Made by a program: the position numbers and the translations under genes
Part shown: positions 51,179 through 63,479 of the stretch, piece by piece
How positions within the stretch are numbered: the stretch's first letter is position 1
Layout: every line of letters starts with the position of its first letter
Assembly (NCBI RefSeq): GCF_014206975.1
Contig: NZ_JACHOU010000002.1
Span: forward strand, 434,001-498,000
Direction of reading: 5' to 3'
Origin: Aminobacter aganoensis
Lineage (GTDB): Bacteria; Pseudomonadota; Alphaproteobacteria; Rhizobiales; Rhizobiaceae
DNA: 64,000 nucleotides
Notes under the pieces: model-generated
Database searches by the model: none
What the model was told of the DNA's origin: nothing
What the model saw: only the letters and a program-made list of their open reading frames with translations

Positions 51179-51204
51179 CGCCTGCGGGGACAACCCCGCA
51201 GGCG
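51179..51204. terminator. Bidirectional hairpin between convergent genes
   Basis: Perfect 11-bp stem CGCCTGCGGGG/CCCCGCAGGCG with loop ACAA, in the 46 bases between the TadG-like gene and the convergent opp operon. No long T-run on either side, yet position and strength suit a shared terminator. Confidence 0.7.
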
Positions 51205-51211
51205 CGTTCGT

Positions 51212-52828
51212 TCAGGCCGATTGCCGGAACTTGGTCTCGTCGATCGCCGCAGCCATCAGCGTCTTGGTATAGGTCTCGCGCGGATCGCCGAAGATCGCCT
51301 CGGTCGGCCCCTCCTCGACGATCTTTCCCTGCTTCATGACGATGATGTAGTCCGACATCGCCCGCACCACGGCCAAATCGTGGCTGATGAACAGATAGGA
51401 CAGGTCGTGGTCCGCCTGCAGCTTGCGCAGCAGCTCGACGATCTGCTTCTGCACCGACCGGTCGAGCGCCGACGTCGGCTCGTCGAGCACGACGACCTTG
51501 GGCTTCAGGATCATCGCCCGGGCAATCGCGATACGCTGGCGCTGGCCGCCGGAGAATTCGTGCGGATAGCGGTTGCGTGCAGCCGGATCGAGGCCGACCT
51601 CGCGCAAGGCTTCGACGGCACGGGCATCACGCTCCTTGCCCGACAGCGACGGTTCGTGGACGAGAAGGCCCTCGGTGATGATCTGCCCGACCGTCATGCG
51701 CGGAGACAGCGAGCCGAACGGATCCTGGAAGACCAGTTGCAGTTCGCGCCGCAACGGACGCATTTCCGACTTGTCGGCCTTCGACAGGTCCTGGCCACCG
51801 AAGTGGATCGACCCCTCGCTTGGCAGCAGCCTGAGCAGCGCCCGTCCGAGCGTCGACTTGCCCGATCCCGACTCGCCGACGATGCCGATCGTCTGGCCGC
51901 GCTTGAGCGCTACCGAAATGTGGTCGACTGCCTTGAGCAGCATAGGCGGACCAGCGAGAAAACCACCGCCGATCTTGAACTCGACCTCGACGTTGCGCCC
52001 GTCGAGCAGGATCGGTGCGTTGTCTGGCGGTGCGGCCTTGCGTCCGGTCGGTTCCGCGGCCAGCAGCATCTTGGTGTAGTCGTGCTGCGGATTGGCAAAC
52101 AACTCGTCGGCCTTGCCCTCCTCCACCACCTCGCCCGAGCGCATCACATAGACCCGGTCGGCAAAGCGCCTGACGATGCCGAGATCGTGGGTGATGAAGA
52201 CGATCGCCATGCCGAGCTTGCGCTGCAGTTCCGCAAGCAGCATCAGGATCTGCGCCTGGATCGTCACGTCGAGAGCCGTCGTCGGCTCGTCGGCGATCAG
52301 GATGTCCGGATCGTTGGCGAGCGCCATGGCGATCATCACGCGCTGGCGCTGGCCGCCCGACATTTCGTGCGGATAAGACTTCAGGCGGCGCTCGGGGTCG
52401 GGAATCTTGACCAGTTCGAGCAGCCTGAGCGCTTCGGCGCGCGCCGCCTTGGCATCGAGCCCGCGATGCCGCCGTATCGGTTCCATCAGCTGGTTGCCGA
52501 TCGTGTAGAGTGGATCGAGCGAAGTCATCGGCTCCTGGAAGATCATGCTGATCTTGCGGCCGCGGACCTTGTTGAGTTCCGACTTGCCGAGCGTCAGCAG
52601 GTTCTTGCCGCGATAGTCGACCGCGCCCGTGGCCTCGCCGTTGGACGCCAGCAGGCTCATCGCCGCCATCATCGTCTGGCTCTTGCCGGAGCCGGACTCG
52701 CCGACCACCGCCACCGTCTCGCCGGCATCGACGTGAAGGTTGATGCCCTTCACCGCCTCGACGGCGCCGTCGAGCGTGCGGAAGCGGACGCGCAGGTCCT
52801 TGACCGAAAGGATCGTTTCGCCAGCCAT
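51212..52828 (-). CDS. Peptide ABC transporter, fused double ATPase (OppD-OppF)
   Basis: 538 residues with two ABC cassettes. First: [13 protein letters not shown] (Walker A), [17 protein letters not shown] (signature), [13 protein letters not shown] (Walker B). Second: [44 protein letters not shown]. Each half also has the Opp/Dpp C-terminal Cys-free tail. Fused forms such as YejF are frequent in rhizobia. It powers import of oligopeptides together with the two permeases and binding protein upstream. Last gene of the operon, one base after the permease gene. Confidence 0.93.
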   Translation of the reverse strand: MAGETILSVKDLRVRFRTLDGAVEAVKGINLHVDAGETVAVVGESGSGKSQTMMAAMSLLASNGEATGAVDYRGKNLLTLGKSELNKVRGRKISMIFQEPMTSLDPLYTIGNQLMEPIRRHRGLDAKAARAEALRLLELVKIPDPERRLKSYPHEMSGGQRQRVMIAMALANDPDILIADEPTTALDVTIQAQILMLLAELQRKLGMAIVFITHDLGIVRRFADRVYVMRSGEVVEEGKADELFANPQHDYTKMLLAAEPTGRKAAPPDNAPILLDGRNVEVEFKIGGGFLAGPPMLLKAVDHISVALKRGQTIGIVGESGSGKSTLGRALLRLLPSEGSIHFGGQDLSKADKSEMRPLRRELQLVFQDPFGSLSPRMTVGQIITEGLLVHEPSLSGKERDARAVEALREVGLDPAARNRYPHEFSGGQRQRIAIARAMILKPKVVVLDEPTSALDRSVQKQIVELLRKLQADHDLSYLFISHDLAVVRAMSDYIIVMKQGKIVEEGPTEAIFGDPRETYTKTLMAAAIDETKFRQSA

Positions 52829-52829
52829 C

Positions 52830-53948
52830 TCACCTGTCCTTCGGATCGAGAGCGTCGCGCAGTCCGTCGCCGATGAAATTCAGCGCGAACAGCGTCGAGA
52901 CCAGGAAGAAGGCAGGAAACAGCAGCAGCCAATTGGCGGTGCCGATGTTCTTTGCCCCGGCGGAAATGAGCACGCCCCAACTGGTCATCGGCTCCTGGAC
53001 GCCGAGCCCCAGGAACGACAGGAAGCTCTCCAGGATGATGACCTGTGGCACCAGCAGCGTCATGTAGATGACCACCGGCCCGAGCAGGTTTGGAATGACG
53101 TGTCGCTGAACGATGCCGCGCGACCTCACCCCGAGCGCTTCCGCCGCCTGGACGTATTCCTGTCTTCGGATCGACAGTGCCTGGCCACGCACGATGCGCG
53201 CCATGTCGAGCCACAGCACCGCTCCCACGGCCAAGAACATCAGCACGAAATTTCGCCCGAAGAAGACGACCAGCATGATGACGAAGAAGATGAAAGGAAG
53301 CGAATACAGCACATCGACAATGCGCATCATCACCTCGTCGGTCTTGCCGCCCATGAAGCCGGCGGTGGCACCATAGACGACACCGATGACCACCGCGACA
53401 ATGCCGGCCAGGAGACCGATCGCCAGCGAAATGCGGCCAGCCATCAACGTTCGCGACAGCAAGTCACGGCCGGTGTTGTCGGTGCCGAAGAAGAAATATT
53501 GCTGCTTGATCGTGGCGCTCATGACGGCCGACAGACCGTCGGCGGACGTGCTCTCGAGCTTGGCATTGTCGAATGTGTCGGAACGGTCGAGATAGCGGAT
53601 GTTGCGCGCATCCAGCGGCTTCGCCGACGTCACCGTGATGAACACGCGTTCGTCTTCCTGGCGCCACTCCTTGACGTCAACCCGCATGCGGCGGACGGCG
53701 TCGTTCATGGCGGTCTCGATCATTTCCGGCTTTGGATAGGCCGAGAAGCTCGGTGGGGTCCTGACATAGTCGGCATAGATGGTGGTGTACTGGTGCGGCA
53801 CGAAGTACGGGCCGACAATACAGACCACGCTCATCGCAATCAGGTAGAACAGGCTGAACATGGCAGCCTTATTGGCCTTGAGGCGAGCCCAGGCATCGCC
53901 CCAGAGCGAGCGCCCGACGACGGGCGCGGTGATGGCAGTGTCAGTCAT
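52830..53948 (-). CDS. oppC: Peptide ABC transporter permease (OppC-like)
   Basis: 372 residues. N-terminal SLWGDAWARLKANKAAMFSL, the OppC-type entry; first membrane helix, a long periplasmic segment of about 130 residues, FFFGTDNTGRDLLSRTLMAGRISL (the GTD..GRD.LSR...G.R.SL motif), then five helices and the EAA-loop YVQAAEALGVRSRGIVQRHVIPN. Long periplasmic insert fits OppC/YejE. Overlaps the OppB gene by eight bases. Confidence 0.92.
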   Translation of the reverse strand: MTDTAITAPVVGRSLWGDAWARLKANKAAMFSLFYLIAMSVVCIVGPYFVPHQYTTIYADYVRTPPSFSAYPKPEMIETAMNDAVRRMRVDVKEWRQEDERVFITVTSAKPLDARNIRYLDRSDTFDNAKLESTSADGLSAVMSATIKQQYFFFGTDNTGRDLLSRTLMAGRISLAIGLLAGIVAVVIGVVYGATAGFMGGKTDEVMMRIVDVLYSLPFIFFVIMLVVFFGRNFVLMFLAVGAVLWLDMARIVRGQALSIRRQEYVQAAEALGVRSRGIVQRHVIPNLLGPVVIYMTLLVPQVIILESFLSFLGLGVQEPMTSWGVLISAGAKNIGTANWLLLFPAFFLVSTLFALNFIGDGLRDALDPKDR

Positions 53949-54864
53949 AGCGCACCCTCGGATCGAAGAAGGCGTAGAGGATGTCGACGATCAGGTTGAA
54001 GGCGATCGTGAACAGCGCGATCACCACCACCGTGCCCATCACCAGCGTGTAGTCGCGGTTGAGCGCGGCATCGACGAAGTACCGGCCGACGCCGGGAATG
54101 GCGAAGATGGTCTCGACGATGATCGAGCCGGTCAGCAGCGCCGCCGCTGCCGGTCCCGCATAGGACACGATGGGCAGCACGGCGCCCCTGAGTGCATGCT
54201 TGACGACGACCGACCAGTCGGAAAGCCCGAGGGCCCTCGCAGTGCGGATGTGGTTGGACCGTAGCGACTCGATCATCGAGCCGCGCATAAGGCGCGCCAC
54301 GATGGCGATCTGCGGCAGCGACAGGGTTAGAATCGGGCCGATCTTGTTGATCAGGGCGCCGTCGCCCCAGCCGCCGATTGGCAGCAGCTTCCAGGTCAGG
54401 CCGAACAGGAGCTGGATCACAGGTGCGATGACGAAGGTCGGGATCGTGCTTCCGGCGGTAGCCAGCGCGATCACCGAATAGTCCCCGGCCTTGTTCTGGT
54501 TGAGCGCGGCTACGATCCCAAGGATTCCGCCGATGAAAAGGGCGAGCGCGAGCGCCGAGAAGCCAAGCTGGATAGAGATCGGCAGCCCCTTGGCAAAGAG
54601 CTCGGTGACGGTGAAATCGGGGAGATTGTAGCTCGGCCCGAAATTGCCGTGCAGAAGGTTCTTGAGGTAGTTGACGTACTGGAGCCAGAGGGGGTCGCCC
54701 AGGCCGAACTGCGCTTCGAGGTTGGCCTTGATCTCCGGGCTCAGTCCTCGCTCCTGATTGAATGGCCCGCCTGGGGCGATGCGGATCAGGAAGAATGCCA
54801 GCGTCACGATGACGAAAAGGGTGGGAATGGCGGTCAGAAGCCGCCGTATCACATATACAAACAT
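53941..54864 (-). CDS. oppB: Peptide ABC transporter permease (OppB-like)
   Basis: 307 residues. MFVYVIRRLLTAIPTLFVIVTLAFFLIRIAPGGPF is the typical OppB/DppB start; six membrane helices; EAA-loop HIRTARALGLSDWSVVVKHALRGAVLP; end FNLIVDILYAFFDPRVRYD. Forms the pore with OppC. 82 bases separate it from the binding-protein gene. Confidence 0.93.
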   Translation of the reverse strand: MFVYVIRRLLTAIPTLFVIVTLAFFLIRIAPGGPFNQERGLSPEIKANLEAQFGLGDPLWLQYVNYLKNLLHGNFGPSYNLPDFTVTELFAKGLPISIQLGFSALALALFIGGILGIVAALNQNKAGDYSVIALATAGSTIPTFVIAPVIQLLFGLTWKLLPIGGWGDGALINKIGPILTLSLPQIAIVARLMRGSMIESLRSNHIRTARALGLSDWSVVVKHALRGAVLPIVSYAGPAAAALLTGSIIVETIFAIPGVGRYFVDAALNRDYTLVMGTVVVIALFTIAFNLIVDILYAFFDPRVRYD

Positions 54865-54946
54865 GGGCGCCGTACTCCGTTACGCCAGCCAGAAACATTC
54901 CAGCTAGGGTCGCCGCTCCCAGGTGGGAGCGGCGACACGATCAGAG

Positions 54947-56542
54947 TTACTCGACTTTGCTGATGAAGCGGGTCGGGTGAACGTCCATGACGTTTTCATC
55001 GAAGCCCTTGAGCTTGGACGAAACGAGGTTCTTGTAGCTGTAGTAAAGGATCGGAATGAAGCCCGTGTCCTCGAGGACGATGCGCTCGGCTTCCTGCATG
55101 TCCTTCATGCGCTCTTCCGGCTTGCCGCCAGCGGCAGCAGCCTTGTCCATGGCTTCCTCGAACTTCGGATTGTTGTAGACCGAGTAGTTGTTGCCGCTCG
55201 CCTTGCGCGCGACGCCGAGGAAGGTCTCCGGGTCCTTGTAGTCGGCGATCCAGCCGACGCGGGCCGTATCGAAGTCGCCCTTCTGCTCAAGGAACCCGTA
55301 GTGGGTCTTGGTGTCGGTGTTGACCAGCGAAACCTCGACGCCGAGCGGCTTGAGCTGCTCCTGGATGGCGACGGCCGTGTTCTTGTGGTTCTCCGACGTG
55401 TTGTAGCGGATCTCCATCTTCAGCGGCTTGTCGGGACCATAACCCAGTTCCTTCAGGATCTTGGCGGCCTCGTCTTCGCGGTCGATCTGGGTTTTCTCGG
55501 CATAATCGGCAGCGATGGGCGTGTAGCCTTCGATGCCCGGAGGCACCATCGTGTAGCTCGGCAGCATCGAATTCTGCCAGACCTTCTCGGCGATGAAGTC
55601 ACGGTCGATCGCCATCGAAATAGCCTTGCGAAGCTGCAGGTTGGTCCACGGCTCCTTGTCCCACTTCATCGCGTAGTAGTAGGTGCCAAGCTGAGCACCG
55701 ACGCGCAGCTGCTCGCCGAACTTGGCCTTCAAGTCCGCCATCTGCTCGGTCGGGATGTCGTCGTTGCTGTCCAGTTCGCCAGCCTCGAAACGCTTGATGG
55801 CGGTCGAGCGGTCTTCGGTCGGGATGTAATTGACGACGTCGACCTTGACGTTCGCCGCGTCATAGAACTTCGGGTTCTTGACCAGCTTGATGTGATCGTT
55901 GGGCACGAATTCGGCCAGCGTGAACGCACCATTGGAAACCAGGTTGCCCGGCTTGATCCAGTCGGCGCCAAGCTTCTCGATCGCCGCCTTGTTGACCGGG
56001 TAGGCCGCCTGGTGGGTGAGCATTTCGAGGAAATAGGGCGTCGGAGCCTTCAGCGTCACTTCAAGCGTCGAAGCGTCGACAGCCTTCACGCCCATGTCCT
56101 CGAGCTTTGCCTTGCCGGTATTGACCTCTTCGGCATTGACGATGGGGTAGAGCATCGAAGCGTACTCGGCGCCGGTTGCCGGGTCTTCCAGGCGGCGGAA
56201 CGAGTAGACGAAGTCTTCAGCCGTTACCGGGCTGCCGTCCGACCAGGTCGCGCCCTGGCGCAGCTTGAAGGTGTAGACTTTGCCATCGTCCGAAACGGTC
56301 CAGCTTTCGGCCGCACCGGGGATCAGGTTGGCGCCCTGGTCCTGCATCACCAGGCCAAAGAACAGATCGCGCAGGATGTGCGCTTCGTAGACGGTGGACG
56401 TCTTGTGCGGATCCAGCGATTCCGGATCGGCCGAGTTGCCGCGATTGTAGGTCACCTCTGCAAAGGCCGGCATCGAGATCGCGCCGGTAGCCAAGGCAAG
56501 CGTCGTGGCGAACACGGTCGCTTTCAGCATGTTCTTCAGCAT
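54947..56542 (-). CDS. oppA: Oligopeptide-binding protein (OppA-like)
   Basis: 531 residues from an ATG after GGGAGA. Signal peptide (MLKNMLKATVFATTLALATG, cut near AFA). Family-5 binding protein features: NRGNSADPESLDPHKT, LIPGAAESWTVSDDGKVYTFKLR, ATWSDGSPVTAEDFVYSFRR, NPKFYDAANVKVDVVNY, then a C-terminal NPKFEEAMDKAAAAG. Captures peptides in the periplasm for the permeases. First gene of the operon; upstream 56543-56730 has no gene. Confidence 0.93.
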   Translation of the reverse strand: MLKNMLKATVFATTLALATGAISMPAFAEVTYNRGNSADPESLDPHKTSTVYEAHILRDLFFGLVMQDQGANLIPGAAESWTVSDDGKVYTFKLRQGATWSDGSPVTAEDFVYSFRRLEDPATGAEYASMLYPIVNAEEVNTGKAKLEDMGVKAVDASTLEVTLKAPTPYFLEMLTHQAAYPVNKAAIEKLGADWIKPGNLVSNGAFTLAEFVPNDHIKLVKNPKFYDAANVKVDVVNYIPTEDRSTAIKRFEAGELDSNDDIPTEQMADLKAKFGEQLRVGAQLGTYYYAMKWDKEPWTNLQLRKAISMAIDRDFIAEKVWQNSMLPSYTMVPPGIEGYTPIAADYAEKTQIDREDEAAKILKELGYGPDKPLKMEIRYNTSENHKNTAVAIQEQLKPLGVEVSLVNTDTKTHYGFLEQKGDFDTARVGWIADYKDPETFLGVARKASGNNYSVYNNPKFEEAMDKAAAAGGKPEERMKDMQEAERIVLEDTGFIPILYYSYKNLVSSKLKGFDENVMDVHPTRFISKVE

Positions 56543-56730
56543 GATTGTTTCTCCCAAGTGGCCTGTTCCTCGCAAAACAAGGCCTCGCCTAGTTGCGCCC
56601 GAATGCCGGATTTTTCCGGTTTCGTTGAGCGAGCCGGCAGCTCCCTACCGCCAGCGGTGGCTGACACTATCCATGGGAAATTTTTATTTCAACACGACTC
56701 GCACCTCACCTAAAGTCAACTTGAGCGCGC

Positions 56731-58374
56731 TCAAACCAAGCGTCCGATGAAATAACCGAGCGGAGGAAGCACGATGCTGCCTCGTTCGAATTCGCCCGAG
56801 GCGCCAGGAAAATCGAGCGGCAGCAACCCGGAAAGCCGTGCAGGAACCGGCCAATTGGCGGAATCCCTGGCAAAACTGAAAACGCAAAGCAGCCGCTCGC
56901 CATCTGCCTCGCGCACGAAAGAGAGCACGTCGCCATCTGCTTCGAGCAAGGAAATCGAACCGTGGACAAGTGCCGGCAGCCCCCTGCGCGCCGCGAGAAC
57001 GGCGCGGTAGCGGGCCAGGACCGAGCCCTCGTCTCGCTGCTGCCGGTCGACGGCATGGGCGCGATGGCCGGCCGGAATCGGCAGCCATGGCTTGCCGTCG
57101 GAAAAGCCGCCCTGCTCCGACTGGGCTTCCCAGACCATCGGCGTGCGGCAGCCGTCCCGGCCCTTCTGGCCAGGCCAGAACCGGATGCCATAGGGGTCGC
57201 GCAGGTCCTCGAAGGCGAGTTCCGCCTCCTCCAGGCCAAGTTCCTCGCCCTGGTAGATGCAGATCGAGCCGCGCAGGCAGGCAAGCAGGGCAATCGAGAA
57301 CTTCGCCACCGCCTCCGGATCGCCGCCCGGCCGCGTCCAGCGCGTCACATGGCGGGTCACGTCGTGGTTGGAGAACGCCCAGCAGATCCAGCCGTCGGTG
57401 ACAGCCGCCTCGAAGTCGGCGATGCATTTGCGGACATGGGCGGCCGAGAATTTCGGCCCCAGCAGGTCGAAGGTATAGCACATGTCGAGCTTGTCGCCGC
57501 CGGAGGTGTAGGCGGCCACCGTCTGCAGCGAGCGCTCGCCGTCGCCCACCTCGCCGACCGAGCTGCGCCCGTCATACTCGTCGAGCAGCGCCCGGAACCG
57601 CTTGAGAAACGCGAGGTTTTCCGGCTGCGTCTTGTCGAACAGGTGGTCCTGGAATTCGTACGGGTTGGTTTCCTCGTTCTCGCCGGCGATGCTCTTCGGC
57701 AGGGGCGGGTTGTCGCGCAGCCATTTGTCGTGGACGTAGAAATTGACCGTATCCAGCCGAAAGCCATCGACACCCCGGTCGAGCCAGAATCGCACCGTCT
57801 CCAGCAGGGCATCCTGCACGTCGGGATTGTGGAAGTTGAGGTCGGGCTGCGAGGCAAGGAAGTTGTGCTGGTAATACTGCCTGCGCGTCGAATCCCACTC
57901 CCAGCCCGGGCCGCCGAAGATCGATATCCAGTTGTTCGGGGCGCTTCCGTCGGGCTTGGGCGGCGCCCAGACGTACCAGTCGGCCTTGGGGTTGTCGCGG
58001 CTGGCGCGGCTTTCCACGAACCAGGGGTGCTGGTCCGACGAGTGCGACAGCACCTGGTCGATGATGATCTTCAGCCCCAGGCGATGGGCTTCGGCAATCA
58101 ACGCGTCGAAGTCGGCCAGCGTGCCGAACATGGGATCGACATCGCAGTAGTCGGAAACGTCGTAGCCCATGTCGGCCATGGGCGACTTGAAGAACGGGGA
58201 AAGCCAGACGGCGTCGACGCCAAGCGAAGCGATATGCGCCAGGCGCCGGGTGATGCCGGCAAGGTCGCCACTGCCGTCGCCCGTCGTGTCCTGGAAGGAG
58301 CGCGGATAGACCTGATAGATGACGCAGCCGCGCCACCAGTCAGCCGCAGGCGTCGTTGCCGTTTTCCGCACCAT
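56731..58374 (-). CDS. GH13 alpha-glucosidase
   Basis: 547 residues. YQVYPRSFQDTTGDGSGDLAGIT is the GH13 oligo-1,6-glucosidase/alpha-glucosidase start; catalytic Asp in DGFRLDTVNFY, acid/base Glu in SSVGEVGDGERS and third Asp in FSNHDVTRHV; C-terminal beta domain. Hydrolyses alpha-linked glucosides such as maltose or sucrose; QPDLNFHNP follows the family. Lies downstream of the glycogen genes in the same direction (18 bases after glgX), so it may share their transcript. Confidence 0.92.
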   Translation of the reverse strand: MVRKTATTPAADWWRGCVIYQVYPRSFQDTTGDGSGDLAGITRRLAHIASLGVDAVWLSPFFKSPMADMGYDVSDYCDVDPMFGTLADFDALIAEAHRLGLKIIIDQVLSHSSDQHPWFVESRASRDNPKADWYVWAPPKPDGSAPNNWISIFGGPGWEWDSTRRQYYQHNFLASQPDLNFHNPDVQDALLETVRFWLDRGVDGFRLDTVNFYVHDKWLRDNPPLPKSIAGENEETNPYEFQDHLFDKTQPENLAFLKRFRALLDEYDGRSSVGEVGDGERSLQTVAAYTSGGDKLDMCYTFDLLGPKFSAAHVRKCIADFEAAVTDGWICWAFSNHDVTRHVTRWTRPGGDPEAVAKFSIALLACLRGSICIYQGEELGLEEAELAFEDLRDPYGIRFWPGQKGRDGCRTPMVWEAQSEQGGFSDGKPWLPIPAGHRAHAVDRQQRDEGSVLARYRAVLAARRGLPALVHGSISLLEADGDVLSFVREADGERLLCVFSFARDSANWPVPARLSGLLPLDFPGASGEFERGSIVLPPLGYFIGRLV

Positions 58375-58392
58375 CGCAGTTCTCCTTGACCG

Positions 58393-60401
58393 TCACTCGC
58401 CTGGACGTTCGATCGCAAAAATCGCGCTGCGCGCCGGCACGGCGAACTGGTTGTCGACCGGCCTTGTCCCGCTTGCCGCCGGCAGCCACTGGAAGCCGGG
58501 ACGATCCGGCAGCCGAAAGGCGGCGTCGCGCCGCGCGCCGTTGATCATGACGGCGAGCCGGCCTGCCAGGGCAGTTCCGCTTCCAAGCAGCATGGTCAGG
58601 CGATGCCGGTCGGGCTCGCGCCAGTTGGCGTCGGTCATCGACCGTCCCGTTTCCGTCAGCCATTCCACATCGGATACATCCGAGCCATGCCTGGGCGCGC
58701 CGGTCAGGAACTCCACTTCGGCCAGCGCGGGCATCTCGCGCCGGAGCCTCGAAAGGTCGGCGACGAAATCCTCGAGCGCGACGTCCCGGTCAGCCCAGTC
58801 CAGCCAGGTCAGCTCGTTGTCCTGGGCATAGGCATTGTTGTTACCATGCTGGCTGCGGCCGAACTCGTCGCCCGCGGTCAGCATGATCGCGCCGCGCGAG
58901 GCAAACAGTGTGGCCAGCATCGCACGCACGTCCCGACTGCGCTCGGCGGCGATCTCGGGATCCCGGCTTTCGCCCTCGACACCGTTGTTCCACGAGAAGT
59001 TCTCGTTGTGGCCGTCGTGATTGTGCTCGCCATTGGCCTCGTTGTGCTTGCGTTCGTAGCGCACGATATCGGCCAGCGTCATGCCGTCATGGGCGGCGAC
59101 GAAATTCACCGTGCGCGTCTGCGCACCGCCGCCGAAGATGTCGGACGAACCCGCAAGCCGTGTCGCGAGCGCGCCGACCATGCCGCGGTCGCCGCGCCAG
59201 AAGCGCCTGACGTCGTCGCGATAACGATCGTTCCACTCCAGGAATTCAGACGGGAAGCCACCAAGGCGATAGCCGTTGTGGCCGATGTCCCACGGCTCGG
59301 CGATGAGGATGCGGTCGCCGATGACCGGGTCCTGCCGCATGGCCTGGAGCAGCGGTGCATCGGCCCTGAACTCACCACCGACCCGTCCGAGTACGGGCGC
59401 GAGATCGAAACGGAAGCCGTCAATGCCGGCATGGACGACAAAATGCCTGAGACTGTCGAGGATCATCTCCTGCGCCACCGGATGGTCGCAGGCGAGCGTG
59501 TTGCCGGTCCCGGTATCGTTGGCGTAGCGGCCGGGGTCGTCGACCGCGGCGCGATAATAGGCGCGATTGTCGAGACCACGCAGAGAGAGCGTCGGCCCGA
59601 ATTCGTCGCTTTCGGCCGTATGGTTGAAAACGAGATCGAGGATGACGCCGATGCCGGTTGCGTGGAGCGCTGCCGTCGTCGCGCGCAGGTCGTCCATTCC
59701 GCCGGGTGCCAGGCGGGGATCGAGCGCCATGAAGGTGACGGGATTGTAGCCCCAGGAATTGCTGAGCCCCAGCGCCGGCAGGTGGCGCTCGTCCATCGTC
59801 GCCGTCACCGGCATGAGTTCGACAGCCGACACCCCGAGCCGCAGGAAATGGTCGATGACGACCGGCTCGGCCAGGGCGCGGATCGTACCGCGAATCTTCT
59901 TCGGGATGGTCGGATGGGCCGTCGAGAAAGCCCGCACCGGCACCTCGTAGATGAGCCCGCCCGGCGTGAAGGCGGGTGCGGTGGTCGACGCGGCTGGCAG
60001 CCTCGCCGCCACCGCCTTGGGCATCAGGTCGGCGGTGTCGCCGCCCTGGCCTCTTCCCGCCGCCAGCCGCCCGTCATGGCGATAGGCCCTGTCAATTCGA
60101 GCGGCATAGGGATCGACCAGCAGCTTGTCCGGATCGAACCACTGGCCTTCGTCGGGCGCATAGGGCCCGTCGGCGCGGAAGCCGTAGCGCGTTCCCTCGG
60201 GCAAGCCGGCCACCGACAGCGCGAAAACGCCGTCGCCCGCGCGCTGGAGTTCCAGCCTGTCGGTCTCGGACTTGCCGACCGCATCGAACAGCGACACCCA
60301 GATGCGCTCGGCAGCACCGGACCAGGCGGCAAAACGGATGCCGCCTTCGGATACGGTCGCGCCGAACCGCGGCCGATATGCAGCCGCACCGTCTGCTGGC
60401 A

Positions 60402-60402
<1 letters not shown>
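58393..60402 (-). CDS. glgX: Glycogen debranching enzyme GlgX
   Basis: 669 residues. N-terminal CBM48-like domain (RYGFRADGPYAPDEGQWFDP), GH13 barrel with IDGFRFDLAPVLGR (nucleophile Asp), ILIAEPWDIGHNGY (acid Glu), FVAAHDGMTLADIV (Asp), and C-terminal beta domain. It removes alpha-1,6 branches from phosphorylase-limit glycogen. The start shares one base with the pgm stop. GlgX follows pgm in rhizobial glycogen operons. Confidence 0.93.
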
Positions 60403-62030
<1,628 letters not shown>

Positions 62031-63476
62031 TCAGGCATCCCTTTTTGAGAGAAGCTTGCGGTAAAGTGCGGCATATTTCTGGGCGCTGCGGTCCCATGAC
62101 ACATCCGACTTCATTCCCTGCTTCTGGATCGCGGCCCAGGCGGCCGGGTCGGCATAAAGCGCGTTGGCCCTGAGGATGGCGTGGTGGAAATCGCCCGCGT
62201 TCTCCGGCGCAAACTGGAAGCCTGTCGCTACCCCTGCCGTGACCGCAGCCTCGTTGGCGTCGATGACGGTGTCTGCAAGGCCGCCGGTGCGCGCGACGAT
62301 CGGCACGCAGCCGTAGCGCAGGCCATAGAGCTGGGTCAGGCCACAGGGCTCGAAGCGCGACGGGATCAGGATGCCGTCGGCACCGCCCTGCAACTGGTGG
62401 GAAAGCCCCTCGTCATAGCCGATGACGACACCGACCCGGCCACGATGGCGCGCAGCCGCAGCCAGCAATGCGCCTTCCAGACCCGCGTCACCCGAGCCCA
62501 GGATCGCCAGTCGCGCGCCGGAGCCGATCACCGGATCGATGATCGACGCCAGGATGTCGATGCCTTTCTGCCAGGTCAGGCGGCTGACGACGCAATAGAT
62601 CGGGCCGTCGTCGCGGTCGAGCGTCATGCGCTCCTCGATCGCCCGCTTGTTCGCCTTGCGCCCCTTCAGGCTCTTGGCCGTGTAGGTGGCGGCGAGATGT
62701 TTGTCCGTCTCGGGGTTCCAGATGTCGTCGTCGATGCCGTTGACGATGCCGGAGAGATCGGGCGAGCGCAGGTTGATCAGCCCGTCGAGCCCCATGCCGA
62801 AGGCCGGCGTCCGGATCTCCTGGGCATAGGTCGGGCTGACGGTGGTGATCGCCCAGGCCGCCTGCAGGCCAGCCTTGAGGAAGCCGACGCCGCCATAATA
62901 TTCGACGCCGTCGAGCGCCATCGCCTGCTGCGGCAGGCCGAGGCCGGCAAAGATGTTGACGCCGAACTGACCCTGGAAGGCCAGGTTGTGAACCGTCATC
63001 ACCGACGGCACCTGTGTCGCCTCGCCGTAGCGCATGTAGGCCAGCGTCATCGCCGACTGCCAGTCATGGGCGTGCACGATATCGGGCTTGTAATCCTTGG
63101 CCGCGCCGGCGGCGATATCGGCGCCGACACGCCCCAAGGCCGCGAAGCGTCGCCAGTTGTCCTGCCAGTCGGCGCCGGTGGCATCGCCATAGGGACCACC
63201 CGGCCGGTCGAACAGGTGCGGCGCATCGAGCACAAGCAGGTCGAGGCCCGCCACCTCCGCCGCATGCAGCGTTGCCTTGCCGCCGTGCAGGGCGGTGTAT
63301 TGATGAACCGCCTTTTTCTTCTTCAGCGCGCTCATCACGACAGGATAGCCCGGCACCAGGCTGCGCATGCCGACGCCGAACCCCGCGAGCGCTTGGGGCA
63401 GCGCACCGGTGACATCGGCCAGCCCGCCGGTCTTGATCAGCGGGAAGATCTCGGGCGTGACCGAAAGCACCTGCAC
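62031..63476 (-). CDS. glgA: Glycogen synthase
   Basis: 481 residues. [30 protein letters not shown] holds the ADP-glucose-binding [17 protein letters not shown]; and the GT5 C-terminal motif [33 protein letters not shown] (E.CGL..L). Elongates alpha-1,4-glucan from ADP-glucose. Three bases after glgC stop. Confidence 0.96.
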   Translation of the reverse strand: MQVLSVTPEIFPLIKTGGLADVTGALPQALAGFGVGMRSLVPGYPVVMSALKKKKAVHQYTALHGGKATLHAAEVAGLDLLVLDAPHLFDRPGGPYGDATGADWQDNWRRFAALGRVGADIAAGAAKDYKPDIVHAHDWQSAMTLAYMRYGEATQVPSVMTVHNLAFQGQFGVNIFAGLGLPQQAMALDGVEYYGGVGFLKAGLQAAWAITTVSPTYAQEIRTPAFGMGLDGLINLRSPDLSGIVNGIDDDIWNPETDKHLAATYTAKSLKGRKANKRAIEERMTLDRDDGPIYCVVSRLTWQKGIDILASIIDPVIGSGARLAILGSGDAGLEGALLAAAARHRGRVGVVIGYDEGLSHQLQGGADGILIPSRFEPCGLTQLYGLRYGCVPIVARTGGLADTVIDANEAAVTAGVATGFQFAPENAGDFHHAILRANALYADPAAWAAIQKQGMKSDVSWDRSAQKYAALYRKLLSKRDA

Positions 63477-63479
63477 CAG